A DNA stretch of 64,000 nucleotides from Lachnospiraceae bacterium (GCA_029068555.1 JAIECJ010000231.1:1-64000); one strand, 5' to 3'. Counted from the stretch's first letter, positions 26,073 through 36,169 are shown. Notes: a model not told the origin generated them from the sequence alone. Numbers and translations: made by a program.

Positions 26073-27536
26073 ATGCTTTTTAATTCCTATATATTTGTTT
26101 TTCTGTTTTTACCGCTCGTGGTCACAGGCTATTATTTGCTGCACCACATGAAGTGGGAAAAGGCGGCACTCGGATATCTTATCGCGATGTCAATGGTGTT
26201 TTATGGGTACCAGAATATCAGATATCTGGCAATGCTTATTGCGAGCATTTTGTTTAACTACCTGCTTGTTTTCCGCATGGGAAAAGCAAGGACGGCGCTG
26301 CAGCGCAGGCTCTGTCTGGCTGCGGGACTGCTGCTGAATCTCGGAATCCTGTTTTGCTTTAAGTACTATGATTTTTTTCTTGAGAATGTCAATGCGCTGT
26401 TTAAGACGGATTATCATTTTTTGAGACTTGTGCTTCCGCTGGGAATTAGTTTTTATACATTTCAACAGTTGTCCTATGTGATCGATTCATATCGGGGCGA
26501 ATGTGAGCAGTACAGCCTTTTGGAGTATGCGGCGTATGTGTCTTTCTTTCCACAGCTGATTGCAGGACCGATTGTATATCATGACGAGCTGATACCGCAG
26601 CTTAGGGAAGCAGAAAACCACAGGATTCAATATAAAAACCTAAGTAAGGGAATCTATGCCTTTGCGCTGGGTATGGCGAAAAAGGTGCTTGTCGCTGACA
26701 GTCTGTCAAAGGTTGTGACCGCAGGATATGCCAATATTGGTGCGCTCAACTGTATCAGTACGGTATTTGTGATGATTTGCTACTCCATGCAGATTTACTT
26801 TGACTTCAGCGGATATTGTGATATGGCATACGGTATCGGTTTTCTGTTCAATGTGGAGCTGCCGCTCAACTTCAACTCCCCATATAAGGCGGCATCTGTC
26901 AGGGAGTTCTGGGACAGGTGGCATATGACGCTCACCAGATTTTTTACCAGATATGTCTATATACCGCTGGGCGGCAGCAGGAAAGGAACGTTTCGCACAT
27001 ATCTCAATGTTATGGCTGTATTTCTTGTGAGCGGTATATGGCATGGGGCAAACTGGACATATATTCTGTGGGGCATTGTCAATGGTCTTGGAAACTTGTT
27101 TGATCGTTTGTCTGGCAGGATTCTCAATAAAATCCCACATATTATCAGAGTGGCAGTTACTTTTTGCTTTTGCAGTATTGCATGGAGCATGTTTCGGGCA
27201 TCCTCAGTGGAACAGGGAGTTCAGATGATTGGTAATCTCCGGGTAGTTGGGGATGGAACAATCCATGCTGCGGTACTGGAAGCGTTTCAGGGTATCTTTG
27301 AGATAACGTTGATAAACCGTGTGGGCGGGAGCGTTGTCATGCAGTCCTATCCGTGGCTGCTGCCTGCCGCTGTGTGCATGGTACTGATACTGGCCTGCCA
27401 GTGGATGCGCAATACACAGGAAAAGGTGAATGACGGCAGATACGGAAAACGAAGAATAGCTGCAACGGTAGTGTTGTTGATGTGGAGTGTGCTTTCACTC
27501 TCAGAGGTCAGTGAGTTTTTGTATTTTAATTTTTAG
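26073..27536 (+). CDS. MBOAT O-acyltransferase, AlgI/DltB-like
   Basis: The protein has 487 residues with about 11 membrane helices. It begins MLFNSYIFVFLFLPLVVTGYYLL, the usual AlgI opening. The MBOAT core contains FKYYDFF, ISFYTFQQLSYVID and GPIVYH, PREFWDRWHMTLT-type wording (here SVREFWDRWHMTL), and the catalytic-region His in SGIWHGANWTYILWG near residue 323. It moves acetyl groups across the membrane for O-acetylation of a surface glycan. The next gene is its likely SGNH-like partner, as in the AlgI/AlgJ or DltB/DltD pairs. Confidence 0.9.
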   Translation: MLFNSYIFVFLFLPLVVTGYYLLHHMKWEKAALGYLIAMSMVFYGYQNIRYLAMLIASILFNYLLVFRMGKARTALQRRLCLAAGLLLNLGILFCFKYYDFFLENVNALFKTDYHFLRLVLPLGISFYTFQQLSYVIDSYRGECEQYSLLEYAAYVSFFPQLIAGPIVYHDELIPQLREAENHRIQYKNLSKGIYAFALGMAKKVLVADSLSKVVTAGYANIGALNCISTVFVMICYSMQIYFDFSGYCDMAYGIGFLFNVELPLNFNSPYKAASVREFWDRWHMTLTRFFTRYVYIPLGGSRKGTFRTYLNVMAVFLVSGIWHGANWTYILWGIVNGLGNLFDRLSGRILNKIPHIIRVAVTFCFCSIAWSMFRASSVEQGVQMIGNLRVVGDGTIHAAVLEAFQGIFEITLINRVGGSVVMQSYPWLLPAAVCMVLILACQWMRNTQEKVNDGRYGKRRIAATVVLLMWSVLSLSEVSEFLYFNF

Positions 27537-27545
27537 GAGATAAGC

Positions 27546-28643
27546 ATGGAGCACAAGGAATCAAATGCGAAAAAATGGTTTATTTCATGCATTGTGACGC
27601 TGCTGGCGGTCATGCTGATGATGCTGGCAGTGTTCTGGGTATTTGATCCGTTTTTTCATTTTCATAAACCGTTTTCTTTTGTTTCTTACCGCCTGTATGA
27701 AGAACGGTATATAAATGATGGTATTTCAAGACATTTTGACTATAACGCGATTATCACAGGGACTTCCATGGCACAGAATTTCAAGACAAGCGAGGCGGAT
27801 GAGCTGTTCGGGGTGAAGGCAGTGAAGGAGACTTTTTCAGGGGCAGGCTATAAGGAGCTTTCACAGAACCTTGGGCGGGCGCTGAAAAGAAACAGCAATC
27901 TTGGGACAGTGATATGGACGATGGATTCCAACGCCATACTCCGCGATAAGGATTACGACCAGTATGAGGGATACCCGACATACCTCTATGATGACAATCC
28001 GTTGAATGATGCCGCATATGTTTTCAATAAAAATATATGGTATCACGGTGTGATTCCCAATTTGCTGATGACATTGAAAGGCGAACCGAGCACTACGTTT
28101 GACGAGTATTCTTCATGGGAGAAGGAAACAGGCTATGAGTATGTGATGGCGGCCTATGACCGCTGGGAGGAAAAGGCGCCGGAGGCGCCCCCGCTCTCCG
28201 ATGCTGATATCAGGATGGTTACGGCAAATATACAGCAGAATTTTGTCGACCTTGTAAACAGGTACCCGGATACGACGTTCTATATTTTTTATACGCCGTA
28301 TAGTATCTGCTGGTGGGATTTTATGAATCAGGAGGGCATGATAAATTTTTACTTTGATGCGGAGCTGATTGCCACGGAGCTGCTGTTGGAGTGTCCAAAT
28401 GTGAAACTGTACAATTTTCACGATAAGTATGAAATAATAACGAATCTGGACAATTACAGGGATAAGGAGCACTATTCGCCGGAGATTAACACCATGATTT
28501 TAAGATGGATTGCGGCAGGCGACGGTCTTGTGACAAAAGAAAACTACATGGCACGCTGGGAAAAAGAAAAGGAATACTACTTAAATTTTGATTACGAAAG
28601 TATTTTTCAACAGGTAATGGAGGAAGATAATGGACATCATTAA
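27546..28643 (+). CDS. SGNH-like membrane-anchored partner of the MBOAT protein
   Basis: The protein has 365 residues. One N-terminal membrane helix (residues about 12-33) anchors an extracellular domain. ITGTSMAQNFKTSE matches the block I Ser of DltD/AlgX-type SGNH proteins, and DKEHYSPE near the end gives the Asp-x-x-His pair (block V). It would take acetyl groups handed over by the MBOAT protein 10 bases upstream and place them on the glycan. It has TAGGAGA as its ribosome binding site and overlaps the ABC transporter start by 14 bases. Confidence 0.78.
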   Translation: MEHKESNAKKWFISCIVTLLAVMLMMLAVFWVFDPFFHFHKPFSFVSYRLYEERYINDGISRHFDYNAIITGTSMAQNFKTSEADELFGVKAVKETFSGAGYKELSQNLGRALKRNSNLGTVIWTMDSNAILRDKDYDQYEGYPTYLYDDNPLNDAAYVFNKNIWYHGVIPNLLMTLKGEPSTTFDEYSSWEKETGYEYVMAAYDRWEEKAPEAPPLSDADIRMVTANIQQNFVDLVNRYPDTTFYIFYTPYSICWWDFMNQEGMINFYFDAELIATELLLECPNVKLYNFHDKYEIITNLDNYRDKEHYSPEINTMILRWIAAGDGLVTKENYMARWEKEKEYYLNFDYESIFQQVMEEDNGHH

Positions 28644-30372
28644 GAAAATGCGGTACGTTTTAGACAAGAAGCAGAAAATACAGATTTGTTTTCTCGGCAT
28701 TCTGATTTTTATAGGGGGTATTCTCGAGACAGTAAGTGTCTCGGCTATGCTTCCGCTTGTGTGGGTGATTATAGACCCTGCCAGGGCACAGGGCAACAAG
28801 TATGCCCGGTGGGCAATGAATCTGTTAGGCATTGAGGATATACAGGATTTTATCATTCCGCTTTTGCTTGCACTGATTATCCTTTATGCGCTGAAAAATG
28901 CGTTTCTGCTTCTGCTGGCAAGCGAACAGAACCGTTTTATCGCATTTAACCGGAACAAGCTGATTAGTCAGGTTCTCAGGGAGTTTTTAAACAGACCGTA
29001 TGAGTTTTACCTTGATGCAGATATTCCCACCGTATTCCGTCTGACAGACAGTGATATTCCAAATGTGTTCAATATCCTGATGGCGATGATTTCGCTTGTA
29101 TCAGAGTCGGTGGTATTTATACTGCTCTGCATCGTAATGGTTGCTGCGGACTGGAAGCTCTTACTTTTCCTGCTCGTAGTGTTTGGGATTCTTTCGTTTT
29201 TGATGCTCAGGGTATTAAAACCGCGCCTTGCGAAACTGGGCGCGAAAAATCAGACCATCCAGTCAAGGATTGCGAAATGGAGGATTCAGGCAATTTATGG
29301 AATCAAGGATGTCAAGGTACTGCACAGAGAGGCATTTTTTGCCGACAATTACGAGAGCAGCGGAAAGATTGGCGCAGGGTATGCGAAAAAACATGCGGTG
29401 CTGAATAACACACCCCGCCTTTTGATAGAGACAGTCTTTATGGCGAGCATACTCGGTTATATCATTGTCTACATTTCATTTGGCAATGATGCATTGTCGC
29501 TTGTCCCGATGCTTGGAGCGCTTGGCGTGGCGGCTGTGCGCATGATGCCGAGTATTAACCGGATTAATACGTACATGACAGACATTTCCTACTTTAGGCC
29601 ATGCCTTGATTATGTGTATGAAAATATGAATATCAATGAAATCAGCCGCAGAAATAACCAGACATTAAAACCGGTTGACGCGTCAAAGAAGATGCAGCTA
29701 CATGATAAGATCGAGCTGAAAGATATCGTATATGCCTACCCGAATACGGACAAACTGATATTTGACAGGGCAAATATGACGGTTCCAAGCGGCAAATCAG
29801 TCGGAATCATGGGACCATCGGGTGCCGGTAAATCAACTGTTGTGGACATCTTGCTGGGACTTTTGAAAGTCAGGGAGGGAAATATAACATGTGATGGTGT
29901 TAATATTTTTGACAACTACCCGGCATGGCTTGCCCAGATTGGATATATTCCACAGTCTATTTACCTGGTGGACGAGCCGGTAAGGAACAACATCGCTTTT
30001 GGCATTGCCGACGACGAGATTGATGACGACAGAATATGGCAGGCGCTTGAGGAAGCACAGTTAAAGGATTTTATTAAAGGGCTTCCGGAGGGACTTGACA
30101 CGGCGATTGGCGACAGGGGTGTCAGACTATCTGGCGGACAGCGGCAGCGTCTTGGTATTGCAAGAGCGCTCTATCACAATCCGGAAATTCTTGTGTTTGA
30201 CGAGGCGACATCTGCGCTGGACAATGAGACAGAGGCAGCAGTCATGGAAGCGATAAACAGCTTTCACGGCAGGAAGACTATGGTCATTATTGCACACCGG
30301 TTAAATACGATTGAAAAGTGTGATATCATATATAAAGTGGACGGGGGAAAGATTACACCGACGACACTGTGA
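28630..30372 (+). CDS. PglK-like ABC transporter (glycan flippase), first copy
   Basis: The protein is a 580-residue half-transporter with six membrane helices followed by the ATPase. Motifs are Walker A GPSGAGKST (about residue 395), Q-loop GYIPQSIYLVD, signature LSGGQRQR, Walker B ILVFDEATSALD and the switch His in IIAHRLNT. The membrane region (YVLDKKQKIQICFLGILIFIGGILE) is that of PglK/WlaB-type lipid-linked-oligosaccharide flippases, not of drug exporters. It is paralogous to the gene at 53024 (shared openings and ATPase stretches). It likely flips a polyprenyl-linked oligosaccharide to the outer leaflet. Confidence 0.88.
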   Translation: MDIIKKMRYVLDKKQKIQICFLGILIFIGGILETVSVSAMLPLVWVIIDPARAQGNKYARWAMNLLGIEDIQDFIIPLLLALIILYALKNAFLLLLASEQNRFIAFNRNKLISQVLREFLNRPYEFYLDADIPTVFRLTDSDIPNVFNILMAMISLVSESVVFILLCIVMVAADWKLLLFLLVVFGILSFLMLRVLKPRLAKLGAKNQTIQSRIAKWRIQAIYGIKDVKVLHREAFFADNYESSGKIGAGYAKKHAVLNNTPRLLIETVFMASILGYIIVYISFGNDALSLVPMLGALGVAAVRMMPSINRINTYMTDISYFRPCLDYVYENMNINEISRRNNQTLKPVDASKKMQLHDKIELKDIVYAYPNTDKLIFDRANMTVPSGKSVGIMGPSGAGKSTVVDILLGLLKVREGNITCDGVNIFDNYPAWLAQIGYIPQSIYLVDEPVRNNIAFGIADDEIDDDRIWQALEEAQLKDFIKGLPEGLDTAIGDRGVRLSGGQRQRLGIARALYHNPEILVFDEATSALDNETEAAVMEAINSFHGRKTMVIIAHRLNTIEKCDIIYKVDGGKITPTTL

Positions 30373-30492
30373 CATATAGAACAGGGAGACAGGGCATGGT
30401 ATGAGACGGACAATAGATATGAAAACAGATCGCGGTGCTCCAATTAACAAGAAAATCGCAGGACTGATAAAACAGGGATTATGGAGGATGAG

Positions 30493-31515
30493 GTGGAAAG
30501 GAAACCAGTTATCGCAACAGAATTATTAAAAGGTCAGGGACTTGGAAATCAGTTGTTCTGCTATGTTACGACAAGGGCGCTTGCATATGCCAAAGGTTAT
30601 GATTTCAGCATACTGAACAGGGAGATACTGGACTGTATGTATTTTATGGATATTGACTGTGGGATTGACAGCGCAAAGGAATACTTTGCAGAGCGATACC
30701 ACGAAAAAGAGGACAGGATTTATATTGGAAATTCGCGGCATGACATAGAATACGGCTGTTATATAACAGGCGCTGACGACAATCTTCCCGCGCTTGACCA
30801 CACCGCGCTCCTATATGGAAATATGCAGGACGAATCTTATTTTGGCAAATTTAAGAAGGAAGTGATGGAATGGCTCAGAGTAAAACCGGAGTATGACTGT
30901 ATGGAGTATTCCCGTGAAAACCTCTGTATCATCAATATCAGGGGCGGAGAGTACACAAGTAATCCCGAGCTTTTTCTCAGACGGAGGTACTGGCTTGATG
31001 CCATGAAAATCATGCGGCAGAAGCGTCCGGATATGGAGTTTATGACAGTGACGGATGATTTGGCGGCGGCAAGAAGAATCCTGCCGGAGGTGGAGGCGCG
31101 TCATTTTGACCTCGCAGGAGACTACACAGCAATAAAGAACGCACGATATTTAATTTTGTCGAACTCAACATTTGCATTTTTTCCAGCGTTTACAAGTGAG
31201 ACTGTTCAGTATATCATAGCGCCAAAGTACTGGGCAAGACATAATGTGTCTGACGGTTACTGGGCATCTGAGCAGAATATTTATGCGGATTTTGTCTATC
31301 TCGACAGAAAGGGAAAGATATATACTGCTGAGGCATGCAGGGAAGAACTTGACAAATACAAGGAAAAGTCGTCATACTATAAAAGAATCGGTCAAAGGTT
31401 GGAAGGTGCGTCATTGACAGCAGCGAAAGTGAGAAGCAGATGGCTGATATACAGGGATTTGTCTGTAAGAGCTTTGCGCTCTGCCTGGCGGCGGCTGAAA
31501 AAAGCTGTCAATTGA
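30493..31515 (+). CDS. GT11-like glycosyltransferase, divergent
   Basis: The protein has about 340 residues. The N-terminal GQGLGNQLFCYVTTRALAY is the GT11 signature, and ILSNSTFAFFPAF late in the protein matches the GT11 ANSTFS region. The middle motif, normally HIRRxDY, is NIRGGEYT here, so His and one Arg are replaced. It may use a different donor, or have changed activity. The GTG at 30493 has GGAGG 5 bases upstream and gives a start right at the conserved region; ATG 30481 is the alternative. It is the first gene after the ABC transporter. Confidence 0.78.
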   Translation: MERKPVIATELLKGQGLGNQLFCYVTTRALAYAKGYDFSILNREILDCMYFMDIDCGIDSAKEYFAERYHEKEDRIYIGNSRHDIEYGCYITGADDNLPALDHTALLYGNMQDESYFGKFKKEVMEWLRVKPEYDCMEYSRENLCIINIRGGEYTSNPELFLRRRYWLDAMKIMRQKRPDMEFMTVTDDLAAARRILPEVEARHFDLAGDYTAIKNARYLILSNSTFAFFPAFTSETVQYIIAPKYWARHNVSDGYWASEQNIYADFVYLDRKGKIYTAEACREELDKYKEKSSYYKRIGQRLEGASLTAAKVRSRWLIYRDLSVRALRSAWRRLKKAVN

Positions 31516-31558
31516 AATACAGATTATTGATAATTGTGAAAGGGGCAAAGGTCTGGGT

Positions 31559-32317
31559 ATGGAAAACAGCACAAAAAAATTAAAGCTCCCACAGGTGACA
31601 CTTGCTGCGATGACCAGTGTGAATGTCAAGGCCACCATTCAGGCAATGCAGTACAGTATGCGCGGAATAGATTTCGGTGATGCAGTGCTGATTACACACA
31701 AAAAGCCGCTGGGACTGCCGAAGCGCATCCGCTACAGTCATACAGAGAAACTAAAAAATATTGATGATTTTAATTACAAAATGGTCTATGAGCTCGGAAG
31801 CCATATTCACACAGATTTTGCACTGATTGTTCACGCGGATGGATTTGTCGTGCATCCTGAGATGTGGCAGGACGCGTTTCTTGACTATGACTATATCGGT
31901 GCGCCATGGCCGCTTCCGCCGGAGGGGGATACGACAACATACCGCGATAAGGATGGGAACATCTGCCGCGTCGGAAACAGCGCCGGAATCCGCAGTAAAC
32001 GCCTGATGGACTTTCCGAGGAAGGCAGGCATACCGTGGGAGGGGGAGTACGCATACGGAAGAATGTGGTATTATGAGGACGGATTTATCTGTTGTAAGAT
32101 ACGTCATTTACTGGAAGCAGAGGGAATGCGCATCGCCCCGCTTTCTGTTGCGAAGTATTACAGTCATGAAAAGATGATACCAGAAGTACAGGGAATTACG
32201 CCGTTTGCGTTTCATAAGTGGGAAGGAACAAACGCACAGTACCCCAATTTTATAAAAGAGCCAGTATCAAGACGGATGAAATCTGCTGTCAGGAAGGTGA
32301 TGGGGAAAAAATTGTGA
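31559..32317 (+). CDS. DUF5672 protein (putative GT-A-type glycosyltransferase)
   Basis: The protein has 252 residues, close to the DUF5672 family length. Family wording is clear: HTDFALIVHADGFVVHPEMW, DYDYIGAPWPLP and RVGNSAGIRSKRL. These correspond to the nucleotide-sugar site of GT-A-like enzymes (HADG in place of the usual WDG/DxD). It is thought to be a glycosyltransferase of cytoplasmic glycan assembly; donor and acceptor are unknown. Its stop codon overlaps the start of the next gene (GTGA). Confidence 0.83.
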   Translation: MENSTKKLKLPQVTLAAMTSVNVKATIQAMQYSMRGIDFGDAVLITHKKPLGLPKRIRYSHTEKLKNIDDFNYKMVYELGSHIHTDFALIVHADGFVVHPEMWQDAFLDYDYIGAPWPLPPEGDTTTYRDKDGNICRVGNSAGIRSKRLMDFPRKAGIPWEGEYAYGRMWYYEDGFICCKIRHLLEAEGMRIAPLSVAKYYSHEKMIPEVQGITPFAFHKWEGTNAQYPNFIKEPVSRRMKSAVRKVMGKKL

Positions 32318-34254
32318 ATGCAGTAGGCAGGGATGACGCTTTGAAACAGAAAAAGATTATTTTCATAGGAAAAGTAATGCTTTCTTTACTTGCTTTTTCG
32401 TTAAATTACGCCATTGTTGACGGCGAAACAGCCGACAGAAATTTTGAGCAGATTTATTCGTTTATTCCACGGCTTTCCGCTTTTTTTCATTCCATTGACG
32501 CACAGCCGCTCAGGACGCTGGCACTATTGTTTATACTAATCAGGCTGTATCAGATTACAGACTGTGACAGGACTGCCGGAAGAAAAAAGTACGCAATGGC
32601 AGTCTGGGCAGCAATCGCTTCTGTCAGCCTGCTGGCCGGAAATGCAATCTGTAAATACGGGGAACTGGAAATAATGTTTACGGGAACCGTGCAGATTGTC
32701 AAAGGTTCAATTATTTTCTGTGGATATTATCTGTTTTTTTACAAATTGTGCTCTTTGATGGTATATGGCTATGAGCGTTATATGGGGCATAAGACATACT
32801 GCCTTGAAAGCAAATTTTTTCATGCAAAATATGCAGGAGTATATATTTTTGGAATGCTGCTTATAGCATGGGGACTGGCTCTTTTGGTTTACTATCCTGC
32901 AATCTTCATGGGCGATACAGAGGATATTTTGTATATGGCATTTAACTATCCTACAAAATTGGCAGAAACAGTAAAACTGCCCAGAGAGGGGATATATCTG
33001 ACGAATCATCATCCGATTATATATACGGTAATTATTGGGTATGTTATAAAAGCGTCGAAAAGTCTGGGGCTTAGTGACAATGGTTCGGTGTTTGTGTGCG
33101 CGGCGATACAATGTATTGTCAACGCGGCAGTCCTCTCATATAGCTGTATTTACTGTGCAAGACAATTAAAAAAATATAGAATGGCAATAGCTGCACTTGT
33201 TTTTTGGGTTGTATGTCCATGGATTTCGAAATATGCCATTATGCTTTCAAAAGATACACTGTTTGCATGCTTTGTATTGTTGTTTGGAATAAGGTTGCAT
33301 CAGATATTAAATCAGCCGGAAAAACAAAATACGCTTTTAGGCATTTTGCTCTCGGCAGCTATGGTTTTGCTGTTTAGAAAGAATGGCTTTTATATTATTC
33401 TATCGACTTTTTTGATAGTGCTTCTGCTGTACAGAAAGCATTGGAAAAGGTGGCTTAGCTGCATTGCAGTCGTGGTGGTATTAAACGCGGCATATGCCGA
33501 TATCATGCTTCCTGCATTAGGGATAGCAGACGGTAGTGTCAGAGAGGCGTTGTCTGTCCCGTTTCAGCAGACAGCCAGATTCATACAAAGGCACGGGGAT
33601 GAAGTAACAGAGCAGGAAAGGGATGCGATTGATGCTGTCCTGCAATATGATGTTCTGGCAAAAGTATATTCTTCTGAAATTGCAGATCCTGTAAAAGGCA
33701 GATTTCGAAAGGATGCCCGAAAAGAAGACTTGATCCGGTATTTCAAAACGTGGTTTTGTATGTTCTGGAGACATCCGGGGACGTATGCTGCAGCAACGCT
33801 GAATAATTATTACGGCTACTTTTATCCTGTTGTAAATGATGTGCAGAAACTATATAATACAAGTGTTGGCAGCATGTCCAATGCGAACAGGGATGGGTAT
33901 TTTCAGTATAGCAATTGTTATGATGCCGCGCACGTATGGTTACGTGACATCTGCTCCCTTTATGACATGGCATGGATGAAGCTGCCAATAATCAATAGTT
34001 TTATGACAAGTGCCTTTTATGTCTGGGTAGTTCTTTCAGGGTGCCTTTTCAAATATATAAGAGGCGATAAGCAAGGTTTCGTATTTATGTCTGTGTATAT
34101 TGCGACTATTTTGACAGCGTTGGCAGGACCTTGTAATGCGATTGATTATGAAAGATATATTTATCCATTGATTGCAGGGCTTCCTGTTATAACGGGAATA
34201 ACACTGCATGAAAGCAGGGAGCAGAAAGACAAAGGGAAAGAAGGTTTGGTCTAG
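32314..34254 (+). CDS. Large membrane protein, DUF6020-like (GT-C superfamily candidate)
   Basis: The protein has 646 residues with about 13 membrane helices. A family-like stretch is IFMGDTEDILYMAFNYPT followed by YLTNHHPIIYTVIIGYV, where the Asp/Glu and His residues sit in the first large outer loop. A second is WISKYAIMLSKDTLFACF. This resembles the DUF6020 family of GT-C-like membrane proteins in Firmicutes. The function is probably lipid-linked sugar transfer outside the membrane. The GTG start overlaps the previous stop and follows GATGGGG. Confidence 0.7.
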   Translation: MNAVGRDDALKQKKIIFIGKVMLSLLAFSLNYAIVDGETADRNFEQIYSFIPRLSAFFHSIDAQPLRTLALLFILIRLYQITDCDRTAGRKKYAMAVWAAIASVSLLAGNAICKYGELEIMFTGTVQIVKGSIIFCGYYLFFYKLCSLMVYGYERYMGHKTYCLESKFFHAKYAGVYIFGMLLIAWGLALLVYYPAIFMGDTEDILYMAFNYPTKLAETVKLPREGIYLTNHHPIIYTVIIGYVIKASKSLGLSDNGSVFVCAAIQCIVNAAVLSYSCIYCARQLKKYRMAIAALVFWVVCPWISKYAIMLSKDTLFACFVLLFGIRLHQILNQPEKQNTLLGILLSAAMVLLFRKNGFYIILSTFLIVLLLYRKHWKRWLSCIAVVVVLNAAYADIMLPALGIADGSVREALSVPFQQTARFIQRHGDEVTEQERDAIDAVLQYDVLAKVYSSEIADPVKGRFRKDARKEDLIRYFKTWFCMFWRHPGTYAAATLNNYYGYFYPVVNDVQKLYNTSVGSMSNANRDGYFQYSNCYDAAHVWLRDICSLYDMAWMKLPIINSFMTSAFYVWVVLSGCLFKYIRGDKQGFVFMSVYIATILTALAGPCNAIDYERYIYPLIAGLPVITGITLHESREQKDKGKEGLV

Positions 34255-35210
34255 TGATTTATGATTGCTTTCAGTTTTTTAATGAGCTTGATATCTTAAA
34301 AATCCGGCTGAATGTCCTTGCACCGGTTGTGGATAGGTTTGTGATCAGCGAGGCGACGGAGACTTTTTCCGGTCTGAAAAAGCCGCTGTACTACGAGGAA
34401 AATAAAGCGATGTTTGCGGAGTTTGCAGACAAGATTATCCATGTGGTGGTTGATGATACGCCTGCAGGCGGCACACACGATAGGGACACATTTCAAAAAA
34501 ATGCTGTTACCAGGGGGCTTGCGGGCTGTACAGATGAGGACATCATTATTTTTAGTGATCTCGACGAGATCCCCAATCCTGACAAAATCCGGGAAATCCT
34601 GCAAAATTTTCAGGAAGATAAAATCTATCATTTTGCGCAGCGGCTTTTTTACTGTTATCTGAATATGGAGGAAGTATCAGGGAGTCTGCTGTCCTATGCA
34701 GGTGAGTTTGAGGGGGTTGCGCACAAGAAATGGATTGGGACAAAGATGCTCAGCTACAGGCTTTTAAGGGAGCAGAATCTGCTGCTTGGCGAACTTCGGT
34801 TCCCAGAGCGAAAGGAAATCGGCATCCGCGTGGAGGACGGCGGATGGCATTTTGGCTACATGGGCGGTCACGGTGAGAGGGACATTAAAAAGCGTGTTCA
34901 GGAGAAAGTCGTCTCAGCAGCGCATCAGGAATACAATTCGCGACACGTGTTATCGAACGTGACAGACCAGATCAAGGATGGTAAGGATATCTTTGGCAGA
35001 AATGCGCAGTTTGTCCGGTGTGAGATTGACGAGCGTTTTCCGCAGTATATCAGAGAACACCAGAAGGAGCTGGATTTTCTGATTATGCATGAGGAGAAAG
35101 GTCCGAAAAAGGCGCTCCGCAGGGCAAAAGTAACGATAAAAAGCATGTGTTATAATAGTCTTGTCGCGATAAAACGGACAGGAAGAAAGATTCTTGGAAG
35201 AGGAAAATAA
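34254..35210 (+). CDS. GT17 family glycosyltransferase
   Basis: The protein has 318 residues. It matches the GT17 family (N-acetylglucosaminyltransferase III-like) through IYDCFQFFNELDILKIRL, FVISEATETFSG, IIFSDLDEIPNP (the DxDE-type metal site) and GWHFGYMGG. In bacteria this family occurs in capsule and O-antigen loci. The GTG start shares one base with the previous stop (TAGTG), which suggests translational coupling. The last 40 residues are Lys/Arg-rich, fitting membrane-surface association. Confidence 0.88.
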   Translation: MIYDCFQFFNELDILKIRLNVLAPVVDRFVISEATETFSGLKKPLYYEENKAMFAEFADKIIHVVVDDTPAGGTHDRDTFQKNAVTRGLAGCTDEDIIIFSDLDEIPNPDKIREILQNFQEDKIYHFAQRLFYCYLNMEEVSGSLLSYAGEFEGVAHKKWIGTKMLSYRLLREQNLLLGELRFPERKEIGIRVEDGGWHFGYMGGHGERDIKKRVQEKVVSAAHQEYNSRHVLSNVTDQIKDGKDIFGRNAQFVRCEIDERFPQYIREHQKELDFLIMHEEKGPKKALRRAKVTIKSMCYNSLVAIKRTGRKILGRGK

Positions 35211-35213
35211 AGG

Positions 35214-36152
35214 ATGGGCGTGAAAGTTTCAATATGTATTCCCTGTTACAACAATGCAGATGAGGTGGAACGCCTTTTGAAGTCAGTATATTGTCAGAAC
35301 TATACGGATTTTGAGGTTAATCTGTCCGACGATTCGACAGACGACGAGACAGAAATACTGGTTCGTGCGCATTACCCGCAGGTAAAATACCGGCACAATC
35401 AGAAGCCATACGGTCATATCTTCAACTGGAATGCTGCGATAAATATGGCGGAGGGTGCATACATCAAGATTATGTTCAGCGATGACTGGTTTACAGACGA
35501 GACAAGTCTTGGGGCGTTTGTCGCGCTGCTGGACAACAATCCGGATGCGCTGTTGGCGTTTTCCGGCAGCAGGCAGGTGATGCTGGACGGGCAGAACAGT
35601 GATGACCTGCATCATGTGACGGCGGCGCACCGCAGCGCATTTTATGACCGCTCGGCAGATGAGACGTTCCTATCGCAGCTGCGCAGAGACTATCGTTATC
35701 TTTTTCTCGGAAACCAGATTGGCGCGCCGAGCGCCGCAATCTATCGCAGGGACGGTAAACTGGCACTGTTTGACGAGAAAAGCAATTGGGCTTCCGACAT
35801 GTTTCTATATTTTGATTTGCTGGAAAAAAACCATGTGTTTGCTTATACCAAAGATCCGCTTATCTCAATAGGGGTGCATGAAAATCAGTATACAGAGAGC
35901 TTTTCTGAGAAGGACATCCGGATATACAATGATTACAGATATATGTACACAAAGTATCATCTGCAGGAGAGTATACCTTGCAGGGAGTTTTTTACGGAAC
36001 GGTTTCTTGTCAAGTACCATAAAGGATTTCGGGAGGCAAAAGCGCTTGGAATTAGCAAAAGCATGCTTATGCGCAAGTGGATTGCGGAGCAGAGAGCTTC
36101 AGTACAGTGCTTTCTGCAAAACCGGTTTCACGGGAAACGGCAGTGTTCTTGA
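35214..36152 (+). CDS. GT2 family glycosyltransferase
   Basis: The protein has 312 residues. GT2 motifs are VSICIPCYNNADEVERLL, LSDDSTDDE, HIFNWNAAINMAEG and IMFSDDWFTD (metal site SDD). A long C-terminal helical part of about 130 residues follows. It is a cytoplasmic transferase of unknown donor. It starts 3 bases after the GT17 gene with AGAGGAAAAT upstream. Confidence 0.86.
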   Translation: MGVKVSICIPCYNNADEVERLLKSVYCQNYTDFEVNLSDDSTDDETEILVRAHYPQVKYRHNQKPYGHIFNWNAAINMAEGAYIKIMFSDDWFTDETSLGAFVALLDNNPDALLAFSGSRQVMLDGQNSDDLHHVTAAHRSAFYDRSADETFLSQLRRDYRYLFLGNQIGAPSAAIYRRDGKLALFDEKSNWASDMFLYFDLLEKNHVFAYTKDPLISIGVHENQYTESFSEKDIRIYNDYRYMYTKYHLQESIPCREFFTERFLVKYHKGFREAKALGISKSMLMRKWIAEQRASVQCFLQNRFHGKRQCS

Positions 36153-36169
36153 TTAAGGGAGGGAACCAA

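Noticed and set aside
30401-30529. Possible 42-residue protein between the first ABC transporter and the GT11-like gene
   Set aside because: It has no ribosome binding site, overlaps the better-supported gene start at 30493 in another frame, and has no recognisable content.
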